55,395 nucleotides of DNA from SZAS-103 sp038323475. Its GTDB lineage: Bacteria; Pseudomonadota; Gammaproteobacteria; Xanthomonadales; Xanthomonadaceae. Under the pieces are notes generated by a model. It did not search any database and was not told where the DNA came from. It was given only the letters and a program-made list of their open reading frames with translations. This document shows, in pieces, positions 35,340 through 44,405 of this stretch. Within the stretch, counting starts at the first letter, position 1, and each line of letters opens with the position of its first letter. The stretch spans positions 1-55,395 of the forward strand of contig JBBQHA010000007.1 of assembly GCA_038323475.1 (NCBI GenBank), given 5' to 3'. Both the position numbers and the translations under genes were made by a program.

Positions 35340-36902
35340 ATGATCGACACCACCGACCTGCCGGACGAGGACGACGAAGGCCTCCACGGGTTCCTGCGCT
35401 ATCTGCCCAAGCGCATCGCGGCTTTCGAGCAACGCATCCTTCGCTATCGCTTCGAAGGCTGGGATCCGCGCGGAATGGCCGTGCTCAGCGGCGACGTGCG
35501 GCGGCTGGCGGATGCCAGCGCCCGCTACGACCTGCCCGAAACCCAGCGGCCGCTGCTGATGCTGGCGCAGATGGTGGGCGAGCACCTCACCAACATGCGC
35601 GCGCTCGATCCACAGCACGCCCAGCGCATGTTCGCGCTGTTGTCGGCGGTGACCAGGTCGCTGCCTGCCCACGTCGAGCCGGAGCCACGTCCGGCGTCCG
35701 CCGAGACGACAGCAGCGACCGATGCGCAGCACGAAATTCCCGATGCGGCGAACGCAGACGCGCTGCCGCCGCCCATCCTCGAGGCGGCCGCACCCACAGT
35801 GGATGCAGCAATAGAAGTGGCCGCGCAGGTCGAGCCGGAGGAGCCGGTCGAGACAGGCGAGGCGGATGTACTGATCGGGCAGGTCGAAAAAGAAGAACCG
35901 ATCGACGTGATCGAACCGCCCCCGCCGGTCGATCCGGTCGAAACGGAAGAGCCCAACGCGTCGCACGCACCGGCCGAGCCGGCAGAGCCAGTCGAACCGT
36001 TCGGGCTGGTCGCGGCGGACACGCCGATCGCGGCAGTCGCATTGATCGAGCACGATGAACCGGACGAGCCGGATGCGCCCGGCGAAGTCGGCATGCGCCG
36101 CGTCTACCATCTCAACGACGGCAACGCGTTCGCGATCGAACTGGAGCAGCGTCTCGAATCCGAAGGCTACGCGATCGAAGCGGTCAGCGACATGGATGAA
36201 CTGTCGGAACTGCTGATGTGCCTGATGCCGCAACTGCTGCTGGTGGATCCTTCGCACCTGCACCACCTCACTGCCATCGCCGCCCTCCGCCGCGACGCGC
36301 AGCAGCACTCGCAACCCCAGCGCCGCATCCAGCTGGTCGTCATGGCGGCGCAGGACAGCATGGACACGCGACGGGCCGCGCATCGGGCGGGAGCGGACCT
36401 GCTGCTGTTTGCGCCGTTCGCCATTGCCGACCTGTCGCGCCGGTTGCAGGAACTGCATGCGACGATCGCCACCGAGAAGGTGCGCGTGCTCATTGTCGAG
36501 GACAATCGTGCGGACGCGTTGTTTGCGCAGACCGTGCTGACCCGGGCGGGAATGCAGGCCGAGGTGGAACGCGACCCGATGCAGGTCCTGGAATCGCTCA
36601 AGGCACAGCGTCCGGACCTGGTCCTGATGGACCTGCACATGCCGTTCGCCAATGGCGTGGAGGTCACCATGCTGATCCGCGAAGATCCGCTGTTCGCGCG
36701 CCTGCCGATCGTGTTCCTGTCCGGCGAAAGCGATCCGGACTCGCGGCTGGAGGCGATCAACGCCGGCGGCGACGATTTCCTGTTCAAGCCGATCCGCCCC
36801 AAGCACCTGATCGCGGCCGTGCAGGAGCGCGTGCGCCGCCTGCATCCCGTCAACAGGGAGGATTCCGCGCCTGCGGCATCCAGCGAACCAACCGCCGGCT
36901 AG
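35340..36902 (+). CDS. response regulator with degenerate Hpt-like and twin receiver domains
   Basis: A 520-residue protein. The N-terminal helical part (about 1-100) resembles an Hpt bundle, but the usual His position looks replaced (SGDVRRLADASARYDLPE). A long acidic Pro/Glu linker follows (about 115-245). The first receiver-like domain (about 250-365) keeps D303 (LLLVDPSHL) but lacks the Lys-Pro pair (LLFAPF), so it is probably inactive. The second (about 378-500) is canonical, with VLIVEDN, D431 in LMDLHMP, SGES and FKPI. No GGDEF, EAL or DNA-binding output follows. In Xanthomonadales such Hpt-REC-REC proteins often end in GGDEF. The start is ATG 35340; a TTG at 35238 is less likely. Confidence 0.85.
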   Translation: MIDTTDLPDEDDEGLHGFLRYLPKRIAAFEQRILRYRFEGWDPRGMAVLSGDVRRLADASARYDLPETQRPLLMLAQMVGEHLTNMRALDPQHAQRMFALLSAVTRSLPAHVEPEPRPASAETTAATDAQHEIPDAANADALPPPILEAAAPTVDAAIEVAAQVEPEEPVETGEADVLIGQVEKEEPIDVIEPPPPVDPVETEEPNASHAPAEPAEPVEPFGLVAADTPIAAVALIEHDEPDEPDAPGEVGMRRVYHLNDGNAFAIELEQRLESEGYAIEAVSDMDELSELLMCLMPQLLLVDPSHLHHLTAIAALRRDAQQHSQPQRRIQLVVMAAQDSMDTRRAAHRAGADLLLFAPFAIADLSRRLQELHATIATEKVRVLIVEDNRADALFAQTVLTRAGMQAEVERDPMQVLESLKAQRPDLVLMDLHMPFANGVEVTMLIREDPLFARLPIVFLSGESDPDSRLEAINAGGDDFLFKPIRPKHLIAAVQERVRRLHPVNREDSAPAASSEPTAG

Positions 36903-36920
36903 ATGCGACGCGTGCGGAAG

Positions 36921-37342
36921 CATCCTGCCTTCGCAGTCGGCACCTTCTCCCCGCGTTGCTGGGAGCAGGAAGACTTCCGCGGCCCCGCCTGTGGTCATTC
37001 TTGCTTGTCATCCCGAGCATAGCGAGGGATCTGTCATGCCAAAGCACCGCAGGCTCGAGATCCCTCGCTATGCTCGGGATGACAAGCAACGAAGGATCCA
37101 GGCAGCAACGAAAGATTCAGGGTGAATATCAGCATCCTGCCTTCGCAGTCGGCACCTTCCCCCAGCGTTGCTGGGAGCAGGAAGACTTCCGCGGCCCCGC
37201 CTGTGGTCATTCTTGCTTGTCATCCAGAGCATAGCGAGGGATCTGTCATGCCAAAGCACCGCAGGCTCGAGATCCCTCGCTACGCTCGGGATGACAAGCA
37301 ACGAAGGATCCAGGGAGCAACGAAAGATTCAGGGTGAATACC
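36921..37342. repeat. 212-bp tandem duplication carrying REP-like stem-loops
   Basis: Two near-identical units begin with CATCCTGCCTTCGCAGTCGG at 36921 and 37133, a period of 212 bases. Each holds a REP-like inverted repeat (37005-37085 and about 37217-37297) with the core TCATCCCGAGCATAGCGAGG. The second unit has a few substitutions. It fills most of the 494-base gap between the response regulator and FGGY kinase genes. Confidence 0.9.
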
Positions 37343-37396
37343 GGGTCGAATCGATGATCTACTCTGATCCTCTGGCCAGCCCGTCCCGGTGACTCC

Positions 37397-38956
37397 ATGC
37401 ATCCAGCACGCCTGCTCGCGCTCGACGTCGGCACCCAGAGCGCGCGCGCGATCGTGTTCGACGCGCAGGGCCACATGCTGGCCAAGGCGCAGCATGTGTT
37501 CGAGCCGACCTACCTGTCCCCGCAACCGGGCTGGGCCGAACAGGATCCAGAAACCTACTGGCGCGGGCTGACCGAGTGCTGCGCGCGGCTGTGGTCCGAT
37601 GGCGCCGTCAGGCCCGGCGAGATCATCGGCCTGTCGCTAACCACCCAGCGTGCGACCACGATCTGCGTCGATGCGGGCGGCAATGTCCTGCGTCCGGCGA
37701 TGCTCTGGCTCGACCAGCGTCGCTGCACGCAGCCGCCGCCAATGGGCGCATTGCTGGACGGCGTGTTCAAGATCGTCGGCGCGGCGGACCTCATGCACCA
37801 CCTGCAGGCGCAGGCCGAAGCGAACTGGCTCGCCCAGCACGAGCCGGGGTTGTGGCAGCAGACCGACAAATTCCTGTTCCTGTCCGGCTGGCTGCTGAAG
37901 CGACTTTGCGGCGAGTACGTGGATTCCAGCGCATCGCAGGTCGGCTACGTGCCGTTCGACTACAAGCGCCACCGGTGGGAGCCGTCATCGAACTTCAAGT
38001 GGAAGGCGATCGCTTTGCGGCCTTCGCAATTGCCGCGCTTGCTTGCACCGGGCGCGCGGCTCGGAAGCCTGCAGCGCGGCGCAGCCGATGCGCTGGGTCT
38101 GCCGCCGGACCTGCCGATCATCGCCGCCGCCGCCGACAAGGCCTGCGAGGTGCTCGGCTGCGGCGTGCTCGATCCCGACCTCGCGCAGCTGTCGTTCGGC
38201 ACCACCGCGACGATCAACACCTCGCAAGCGAAGTACATGGAAGTGCAGCGCATGCTGCCCGCGTATCCATCCGCGATGCCCGGCCATTTCAACACCGAGG
38301 TGCAGATCTTCCGCGGCTTCTGGATGGTGTCGTGGTTCAAGCGCGAGTTCGCGCATCGCGAAGATGCGCTGGCCTGCGAACGCGGCGTCGCCACCGAATC
38401 GCTGTTCGACGATCTGATCCGTTCGGTGCCGCCCGGTTCGATGGGACTCACCCTGCAACCGTACTGGACGCCCGGCGTGCGCGATCCCGGCCCGGAGGGC
38501 AAGGGTGCGATCATCGGATTCGGCGACGTGCATACGCGCGCGCATTTCTATCGCGCGATGATCGAAGGCCTGGCCTACAGCCTGCGCGCGGGCAAGGAGC
38601 AGATCGAAGCGCGGACCAAGCGGTGCATCCGCCTGCTGCGCGTGTCCGGCGGCGGCTCGCAGAGCGACGCGGCGATGCAGATCGCCGCCGATGTGTTCGG
38701 GCTGCCGGCGGAACGTCCGGAGATCATCGAGACCTCTGCGCTGGGCGCGGCGATGAACTGCGCTGTGGGACTCGGCGTGCACGCGGATTACCCCACTGCG
38801 GCGCGCGCGATGTGCCGCGTCGGCTCGCGTTTCGAACCCGACCAGGACGCACGCAAGACATACGACGCGCTGTATCGCGACGTGTACCAGCCGCTGTATC
38901 CGCGGCTGCGCCCGCTGTACAAACGCATCCGCGCGATCACCGGATATCCGCCGTGA
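37397..38956 (+). CDS. FGGY family carbohydrate kinase (xylulokinase-like)
   Basis: A 519-residue sugar kinase. The N-terminal phosphate motif is LLALDVGTQSARAIVFDAQG. The substrate/ATP motifs include LWLDQRR, SFGTTATINTS and the C-terminal VSGGGSQSDAAMQIAADVFG followed by ETSALGAAMNCAVGLG. The length and motif order fit FGGY kinases (xylulose, ribulose, glycerol or erythritol kinases); the closest subfamily cannot be fixed by eye. No sugar transporter or isomerase is adjacent, so it stands alone after the tandem duplication. It probably phosphorylates a ketose or polyol in the cytoplasm. Confidence 0.9.
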   Translation: MHPARLLALDVGTQSARAIVFDAQGHMLAKAQHVFEPTYLSPQPGWAEQDPETYWRGLTECCARLWSDGAVRPGEIIGLSLTTQRATTICVDAGGNVLRPAMLWLDQRRCTQPPPMGALLDGVFKIVGAADLMHHLQAQAEANWLAQHEPGLWQQTDKFLFLSGWLLKRLCGEYVDSSASQVGYVPFDYKRHRWEPSSNFKWKAIALRPSQLPRLLAPGARLGSLQRGAADALGLPPDLPIIAAAADKACEVLGCGVLDPDLAQLSFGTTATINTSQAKYMEVQRMLPAYPSAMPGHFNTEVQIFRGFWMVSWFKREFAHREDALACERGVATESLFDDLIRSVPPGSMGLTLQPYWTPGVRDPGPEGKGAIIGFGDVHTRAHFYRAMIEGLAYSLRAGKEQIEARTKRCIRLLRVSGGGSQSDAAMQIAADVFGLPAERPEIIETSALGAAMNCAVGLGVHADYPTAARAMCRVGSRFEPDQDARKTYDALYRDVYQPLYPRLRPLYKRIRAITGYPP

Positions 38957-39005
38957 GCTTCCTGGATCGATCGATGCGCCGGATCGCCCCCGGCACCATC
39001 CAGTC

Positions 39006-39644
39006 ATGACCACCACCGTACTTTTCGTACTGATCTGCCTGGCCGCCACGGCTGCACTGCTGTGGGCCGAGCTTCATCAATCGCAGCGCGCGCGCGCCGC
39101 GTTCAAGCTCGTCGCCAGCACCGCCTTCGTCGCGATCGCGTGGCAACTCGACGCCCGGTCCACGGGCTATGGCCGCTGCATCCTGGTCGCGCTGGCGCTG
39201 AGCTGGGTCGGCGACATGCTGCTGCTGTCCGGCCGGAGTCGTGTCTTCCTGTCCGGCATCCTGGCCTTCCTGCTCGCGCACATCGCTTTCACGGTCGCCT
39301 TCCTGCGTTGCCCGTTCGATGCGCGTGCGTTGGGCATCGCGCTGTTGCTGATGGCTGGGTTCGGCGCCGGCATGCTGCGTTGGCTATGGCCGCACCTGAC
39401 CCGGTTCTACCAGCCCGCCTTGATCGCGTATGTCGCTGCGCTGGTCGCGATGAGTGCGGCCGCGATCGGGGTGGGCGTGGCCACCGGCACATGGCAGATC
39501 GCCGCGGGCGCGTTGATGTTCGCGACCTCCGATATCGCCGTCGCACGCAATCGCTTCGTGGCGCCCGGACCTGCCAACAAGGCGTGGGGGCTGCCGCTGT
39601 ATTACGGCGCGCAGGTGTTGCTGGCGATGTCGGTGAATGCATGA
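39006..39644 (+). CDS. lysoplasmalogenase, YhhN/TMEM86 family
   Basis: A 212-residue membrane protein with seven to eight hydrophobic helices. Family-defining segments are LALSWVGDMLLL, LAFLLAHIAFTVAF and the C-terminal FATSDIAVARNRFVAPG, with conserved Asp residues in membrane helices. Members hydrolyse the vinyl-ether bond of lysoplasmalogens or act on related lysolipids. The gene begins 49 bases after the FGGY kinase and may be co-transcribed. Plasmalogens are rare in aerobic gammaproteobacteria, so the physiological substrate here may differ. Confidence 0.88.
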   Translation: MTTTVLFVLICLAATAALLWAELHQSQRARAAFKLVASTAFVAIAWQLDARSTGYGRCILVALALSWVGDMLLLSGRSRVFLSGILAFLLAHIAFTVAFLRCPFDARALGIALLLMAGFGAGMLRWLWPHLTRFYQPALIAYVAALVAMSAAAIGVGVATGTWQIAAGALMFATSDIAVARNRFVAPGPANKAWGLPLYYGAQVLLAMSVNA

Positions 39645-39668
39645 CCAGAAAGTGGAACGGCATCCTGG

Positions 39669-39690
39669 CGCTTGCTCCCGACAGCAAGCG
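39669..39690. terminator. stem-loop between convergent genes
   Basis: CGCTTGCT and AGCAAGCG pair perfectly across a six-base loop, 25 bases after the lysoplasmalogenase stop. A convergent gene ends at 39782. No T run follows, so it is a probable rather than certain terminator. Confidence 0.55.
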
Positions 39691-39781
39691 GCGGGCATAG
39701 GAGCCTGGGTGTCTTTAGGTTTCCGGGCCAGTCCAGTCTGCCTCCTGTTCCGCTGACCCTTATTCCATTTTTCGCAGCAGG

Positions 39782-40963
39782 CTACTTGCGCAGCGTCCCC
39801 TCGACGTAGCCGACCGCGTCGTACGCGTTTATGACGTCGTACACCAGGTCGATGTCCACCCGACTCAGCCGGGCAACTTCGTGGAGCTTGCGTGGCCCGA
39901 TCAGCTGCGAACCGACGCGGTGCACGTGCGGGTACTCCACCACCACGTTGATGCGGTTGAGGAGGCGGAATTCGCCGCTGGGGTTGTACTTTTTCGACAA
40001 CATTCCCCTGGAATGGATGAAGTGGTACATCCACACCAGCGCGACCCAGGGCTTGGTGAACGACGATCGCTCCAACGCCGCCGCTTCCCTGGCACTGAGC
40101 GGCTCCCAGTCAGCATGGGTCCAGCTGCGGCGTGCGTAAGGCTCCATCGCCGACAGCGATCCCTGCGTCAGGAACAAGCGCGTCTGCGGATCGACCGCCA
40201 GTGCGGGCGTACCTGGGAGCGTCAGCTGCGACGGCACCCTCAGCAGCCGGCGTTCGAGGAAGTCCAGCAACGTGAAGGAGGCTTTCGGATCGAACGGCTC
40301 GAAGTCTTCCTCGAGGGCCGCCGTCGGCGCGGCGTCCGCGTTGTTCCTCGAAGCACCAGCGGAGTCGGCCGCTGCTTCGGGACGGATCCCGGTTGCCGGG
40401 ACATCGCGCGCAAGCCAGTCGTCGGCGCCGCCAGCACTCGTCTGCAGCAAAGGCAGCCGCGACAGGTCGATGGCAAGCTCCACCGCGGCCACGTTCGCCG
40501 CCGCCGCGACCTGCTCCGCATCGATCCGATGCGCTCCCACGTCGTGCTGGCCCGGATAGCGCGTTTCGAGCGCCGACAGGTCGATCGTGCCGATGTCGAA
40601 GTCGAACTCGTCGTCCCCCCAGGCGGCGTCCGACCCGACCGCAGTCACGTTGCCGTCGCTGACGCCGTTCAACAGCGCCACGATCGCGTCGCGCTTCAAC
40701 GGCCGGCGCAGGAACAGCTCTTTCGGCCGCGCGTCTGCCGGATCGATCACCTGAACGCAGGGCACGTCGCGCTGCCGTGCGCGGCGCTTCGCGGATTCCC
40801 CGAGCAGCCGGCGCGCGTCGACGATCACCACATCCGCCTTGCCCTCCGGACCCCACGACCATCCATCCCGCAACTGCGCCCTGGCGGCACGCAGCAGCAG
40901 GCGCAGGTGCGCACTGTCCTCGTCGGTGAGTCCGACGCAGTGGAAGAGTCGTTCGACGGCCAT
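39782..40963 (-). CDS. conserved hypothetical protein
   Basis: A 393-residue cytoplasmic protein. The N-terminal part (about 1-110) looks like an alpha/beta receiver-like fold (VERLFHCVGLTDEDSAHLRL, ADVVIVDARRL, ELFLRRPLKRDAIVALL), without a clear phosphorylation site. A low-complexity linker (about 115-245) is followed by a helical domain (about 250-393) with FTLLDFLERRLLRVPSQLTLPG and TKPWVALVWMYHFIHSRGMLS. The ATG at 40963 is chosen over an upstream start because the N-terminus then begins at the fold. The type seems conserved in Xanthomonadales; it could be a signalling or c-di-GMP-related adaptor, but no evidence fixes this. Confidence 0.7.
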   Translation of the reverse strand: MAVERLFHCVGLTDEDSAHLRLLLRAARAQLRDGWSWGPEGKADVVIVDARRLLGESAKRRARQRDVPCVQVIDPADARPKELFLRRPLKRDAIVALLNGVSDGNVTAVGSDAAWGDDEFDFDIGTIDLSALETRYPGQHDVGAHRIDAEQVAAAANVAAVELAIDLSRLPLLQTSAGGADDWLARDVPATGIRPEAAADSAGASRNNADAAPTAALEEDFEPFDPKASFTLLDFLERRLLRVPSQLTLPGTPALAVDPQTRLFLTQGSLSAMEPYARRSWTHADWEPLSAREAAALERSSFTKPWVALVWMYHFIHSRGMLSKKYNPSGEFRLLNRINVVVEYPHVHRVGSQLIGPRKLHEVARLSRVDIDLVYDVINAYDAVGYVEGTLRK

Positions 40964-41049
40964 CCGCGAATGGTACCGGAATGGGGTCAGCGACAATTCG
41001 CCGTGCTGAAGCGCGTCTCCAATGGGGCGTGCGGGTCAGGGCGCACAGG

Positions 41050-42879
41050 TCATGCCGTCATCGGCGTGAACCCATCCGCACTCCAGCCCTCGCTGCCCAC
41101 GCCGTGGCGCGCGAAGAACAGCCCGTCCGGGTCGAATTTCTTCTTCACTGCCGCCAGCCGCGGGTAATTGCTGCCCCAGAACGCCTGCTGCCAGTCGGCC
41201 TGGAAGTAATCGCTCTCCGACACGTACGCGCCCGCAGCGGGCGCCGCTTTCATCAGTTCTTCCATTGCCTTGCCGATGCTCTTCGCGTCTTCGCGCGCGT
41301 CCGCAAGGTCGGGGCTGGCATCGGGCATCCCCGGATATGCCGGCTTGTCGCCGCCCGCGATGATGGCCAGCGCAAACGCGCCGAGCAGGTCGGGGTTCGT
41401 GGCGGTATCGCGCGCCGCGGCCAGATCGGCGGCAGAAGCGCCAGCCAGCCCCTTGTTGAAATGGAAGCCCACGCTCCAGTGCCGCGTCGCCGCGACGATC
41501 GCATCGACCAGCAGCGCCTGGCGGTCGGTGCGCAGCAAACCTTCCGGCATCCAGGCGGAGTGATAGCCGTGGATGAACCACCCGATCTGCTCGCGGTCGC
41601 CAGCCCACATCGCATGATGCTTCGGCGTGTCCGCGCGGTCGTCCGCCACCATGAACGGCAGTGCGTGCTCCCTGAAGAATTCCGCATCCCAGAAATGCCG
41701 CGCCGGCAGCGCCAGCACCTTGAGTTCATCCACGAAGGAATACTCCTTGCGCGCGCGCACCCATTCGACGAACGGCGCCCAGATCGCGTCCGCCTGCGCC
41801 TTGTCCAGCCCCTGGAACACCAGTGACACATGCACGCTGTCGCGCTTGAACTGGATCTGCTCGCCCCAGTGCGGGTTGAACAGCGCGCCCTGGTAGAAAT
41901 CGATCGTCTTTGCGACCAGCGCCCGATACGCGGCGTCCGTCGATGCCTTGATCGTGCCGAACACCGCGCCGAAGTTCTCCGGCAACTCGCGCGTGCGCAG
42001 GGTCAGCCGAGTGACCACGCCCAGGCTGCCGCCGCCACCGCCCTTGAGGCCCCAGAACAGTTCCGGATTCGTGCAGGCGTTGGCGATGCGCACCTTGCCA
42101 TCGGCGGTGACGACCTCGGCTTCCAGTAGCCCTGCCGCAGCCGTGCCGAAATTTTTCGAGAAGCTGCCGAAGCCGCCGCTCTGGACCAGCCCGGCCACGC
42201 CCACCGTCGCGCAGCCGCCGCCCTGCACGTAGCGCCCGGCATGCGTGGTCACCGCGTCGTAGGCATCCATCCACATCGCGCCCGCGCCGACACTGACCGC
42301 CGGTTGCGGCGCCACCGTTCCCGCGCAACCCTGCGCGACGAAGGCCTCGTGCACCGTCACCTGGTGCATGTGCCGCGTCCACACCAGCAGCGAGTCGGGC
42401 GCATCGGACGTGCCCTGGTAACTGTGCCCGCCGCCTTTGACGACCAGGCGCAGGGCGTGCGCCCGCGCGAAGTTCACCGCCGCGACCACGTCGGCGGGGC
42501 CTCTGGCCGCGACCGCATACGCACTCGGAACCGACGTCCACGCATCGATCCAACCACTGGTCTGCGTCAACGCCGGCTGGTCGCCGACGTAGTAGGCGTT
42601 TTTCAGGTGCGCGAGCGCCTCGCTGCACGCAGCCGCCACCGGCGTCGCCGCGCAGCCCGCGAACGGCGACTCGAGCTTGACCAGCTGCCCGCCGACCTGC
42701 CGCTTCAACCGGTCCCAGGTCGCCGCCGAAGGCCAACCCGGTTGCCCCGGTCGCACCCGCGACCGCAACGGCCGCAATCCCCGATCCCGCGCCCACGCCG
42801 ACCCGACCAGCGCTTGCGGCAGGAGGCCCGGCAGGAACGGAAGCGCGATGGCGGTCTTGAGCAGGTCTCTTCGTTTCAT
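41050..42879 (-). CDS. FAD-linked oxidase, berberine-bridge-enzyme-like, exported
   Basis: A 609-residue flavoprotein. The N-terminus has a twin-arginine-like signal (MKRRDLLKTAIALPFLPGLL). The FAD domain includes VVKGGGHSYQGTS, where H152 is the expected covalent FAD attachment site, and GGGCATVG, where C223 may make a second link. The C-terminal BBE segment (NYPRLAAVKKKFDPDGLF) is typical. Such enzymes oxidise sugars, alkaloids or antibiotics at C-H or alcohol positions. The ATG overlaps the MFS exporter stop, so the two are co-expressed under the MerR-type promoter. Oxidative detoxification plus export of one compound class is a plausible joint role. Confidence 0.88.
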   Translation of the reverse strand: MKRRDLLKTAIALPFLPGLLPQALVGSAWARDRGLRPLRSRVRPGQPGWPSAATWDRLKRQVGGQLVKLESPFAGCAATPVAAACSEALAHLKNAYYVGDQPALTQTSGWIDAWTSVPSAYAVAARGPADVVAAVNFARAHALRLVVKGGGHSYQGTSDAPDSLLVWTRHMHQVTVHEAFVAQGCAGTVAPQPAVSVGAGAMWMDAYDAVTTHAGRYVQGGGCATVGVAGLVQSGGFGSFSKNFGTAAAGLLEAEVVTADGKVRIANACTNPELFWGLKGGGGGSLGVVTRLTLRTRELPENFGAVFGTIKASTDAAYRALVAKTIDFYQGALFNPHWGEQIQFKRDSVHVSLVFQGLDKAQADAIWAPFVEWVRARKEYSFVDELKVLALPARHFWDAEFFREHALPFMVADDRADTPKHHAMWAGDREQIGWFIHGYHSAWMPEGLLRTDRQALLVDAIVAATRHWSVGFHFNKGLAGASAADLAAARDTATNPDLLGAFALAIIAGGDKPAYPGMPDASPDLADAREDAKSIGKAMEELMKAAPAAGAYVSESDYFQADWQQAFWGSNYPRLAAVKKKFDPDGLFFARHGVGSEGWSADGFTPMTA

Positions 42880-44327
42880 GGATGGCCTTGGTTGGAAAGG
42901 GAGCGTGCGCGGCGCCTCGCCCATGCCGCGAGCGCGAGCGCGAAGATGATCAACAGTGTTGCAATTGCGAACGTGGTCCGCATCCCGGTGGCGACGGCGG
43001 TGGGACTCGCGGTTGCAATGTCGGTCGTCGCCGATGCGTACGCGAATACTGCGCCCATTGCGGACGCGCCCGTGATCAGTCCGAGATTGCGCGACAGGCT
43101 GAGCATGCCAGAAACGACGCCTCGCTGGTCGGGCCCGATTCCGGCCATGACGGCGGTGTTGTTGGACGCCTGGAACAACGCATAGCCCGAAGTGACGACG
43201 ACGATGGGCAGGGCGTAGCCTGCGATCCCGAACGACGCCGGCAGCAGCGATAGGGCGAGCGAACCAGCCGCCATCGCGATCAGACCCAGCAGCACCATGC
43301 GTTGAACGCCCAGGCGGTCCACCGCGCGGCCAGCCGGAATGCCCGCCAGTGCGGCCGCAAGCGGGCCGATCGACATGACGAGCCCGACCCGGGCGGCGTC
43401 GAGCCCGAGCGCACGCGAAAGGTAGAACGGCCCGACCACCAGCGTCGCCATCACCACGGTCGCGACAAGCGCGGTCATCGCGAGGCTGGCGCCGAGCGAA
43501 GGACTGCGGAACATCGTCAATCGAATCATCGGCGAAGCGGCTCTCGTCTCGGCGAGGACGAAGAGGCCGCATCCGCAGACTGCAGCCGACATCAAAGCCA
43601 TGTTGGTCGGACCGAAGCGACCCTGCCCGATCGTCATGGCAAGCGCATACGCCACCAGCGTCAGCGCAAGCAGCAGCGTGCCCAGTCCGTCGATGTCGGC
43701 CCGAACTGCTTTTGGCGCCTGCCGATCGACCGGCAGGTGCCTGTAGGCAAGCAACAGATTCAGTATTCCCAATGGCACGTTGACGAGGAAGATCGTCCGC
43801 CAGCCAGCTTCGGCGATCATGACGCCACCGAGCGACGGACCCAGCGTGGTGCCGATCGCGGATGTGGCTCCGAGCAGCCCCATGGCGCTGCCCAGCCTTG
43901 CCTTCGGAATCGCCTCGCCGACCAGGGCCACGGTGAGGACCAGCATGATCGACGCGCCGATGCCTTGCAGCACCCGGGCAGCAACCAGGAACCAAAGCGT
44001 TGGCGCAACACCGCACAGCAGCGAGGCCAGCGTGAACAGCACGATTCCAGTCATCAGCAGCCGACGGCGGCCAACGATGTCGCCGAGTCGTCCGACGCTG
44101 ACGATCAGGGTGGTGATCGCCAGCAGGTAGGCGATGACGATCCATTGGACTTCGTGGAAGGAGGCGGCGAACACAGTCGCCAGCGTCGGCAAACCGCTGT
44201 TGGCGATGCTGGTGTCGAGCGAAGGCATCAACATGGACAGGGCAAGACTGGCCAGCGCCCATCGGGCCGAGTGGCCCGCCGCAACGGCCTGTCCGTGTCC
44301 TTCGCCTACCGCATTCCCGGCTTGCAT
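42876..44327 (-). CDS. MFS exporter, DHA2 (EmrB/QacA-like) family
   Basis: A 483-residue transporter with about 14 hydrophobic helices. Motif D1 is visible as LDTSIANSGLPTLA, motif A as GRLGDIVGRRRLLMTG, and motif C as GATSAIGTTLGPSLGGVMI. These define 14-helix drug:H+ antiporters such as EmrB and QacA. AGGAG lies upstream of the ATG at 44327. It is divergent from a MerR regulator across a MerR-type promoter and is followed by a flavin oxidase gene with a four-base overlap. Inducible drug or dye efflux is likely; the compound is unknown. Confidence 0.9.
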   Translation of the reverse strand: MQAGNAVGEGHGQAVAAGHSARWALASLALSMLMPSLDTSIANSGLPTLATVFAASFHEVQWIVIAYLLAITTLIVSVGRLGDIVGRRRLLMTGIVLFTLASLLCGVAPTLWFLVAARVLQGIGASIMLVLTVALVGEAIPKARLGSAMGLLGATSAIGTTLGPSLGGVMIAEAGWRTIFLVNVPLGILNLLLAYRHLPVDRQAPKAVRADIDGLGTLLLALTLVAYALAMTIGQGRFGPTNMALMSAAVCGCGLFVLAETRAASPMIRLTMFRSPSLGASLAMTALVATVVMATLVVGPFYLSRALGLDAARVGLVMSIGPLAAALAGIPAGRAVDRLGVQRMVLLGLIAMAAGSLALSLLPASFGIAGYALPIVVVTSGYALFQASNNTAVMAGIGPDQRGVVSGMLSLSRNLGLITGASAMGAVFAYASATTDIATASPTAVATGMRTTFAIATLLIIFALALAAWARRRARSLSNQGHP

Positions 44328-44367
44328 GATCGTCTCTCCTCGCTTGCTCAAGGGCAGCGTCGCGAGC

Positions 44368-44398
44368 AGGATGCAACTTCAAGTCGACTTGAGGTCAA
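44368..44398 (-). promoter_or_regulatory. MerR-type promoter with SoxR-like palindrome
   Basis: On the minus strand TTGACC (44393-44398) and CATCCT (44368-44373) are separated by 19 bases, the long spacer typical of MerR-activated promoters. The spacer contains the perfect palindrome TCAAGTCGACTTGA (44379-44392). The extended site CTTCAAGTCGACTTGAGG is close to the SoxR box CCTCAAGTTAACTTGAGG. It would drive the MFS-oxidase operon. Confidence 0.75.
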
Positions 44399-44405
44399 GA
44401 GGGTC

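Noticed and set aside
41050..44382. Apparent 1110-codon fusion upstream of the flavin oxidase
   Set aside because: The upstream part overlaps the MFS exporter in the wrong frame and has no hydrophobic helices. The oxidase starts at 42879 with a Tat-like signal.
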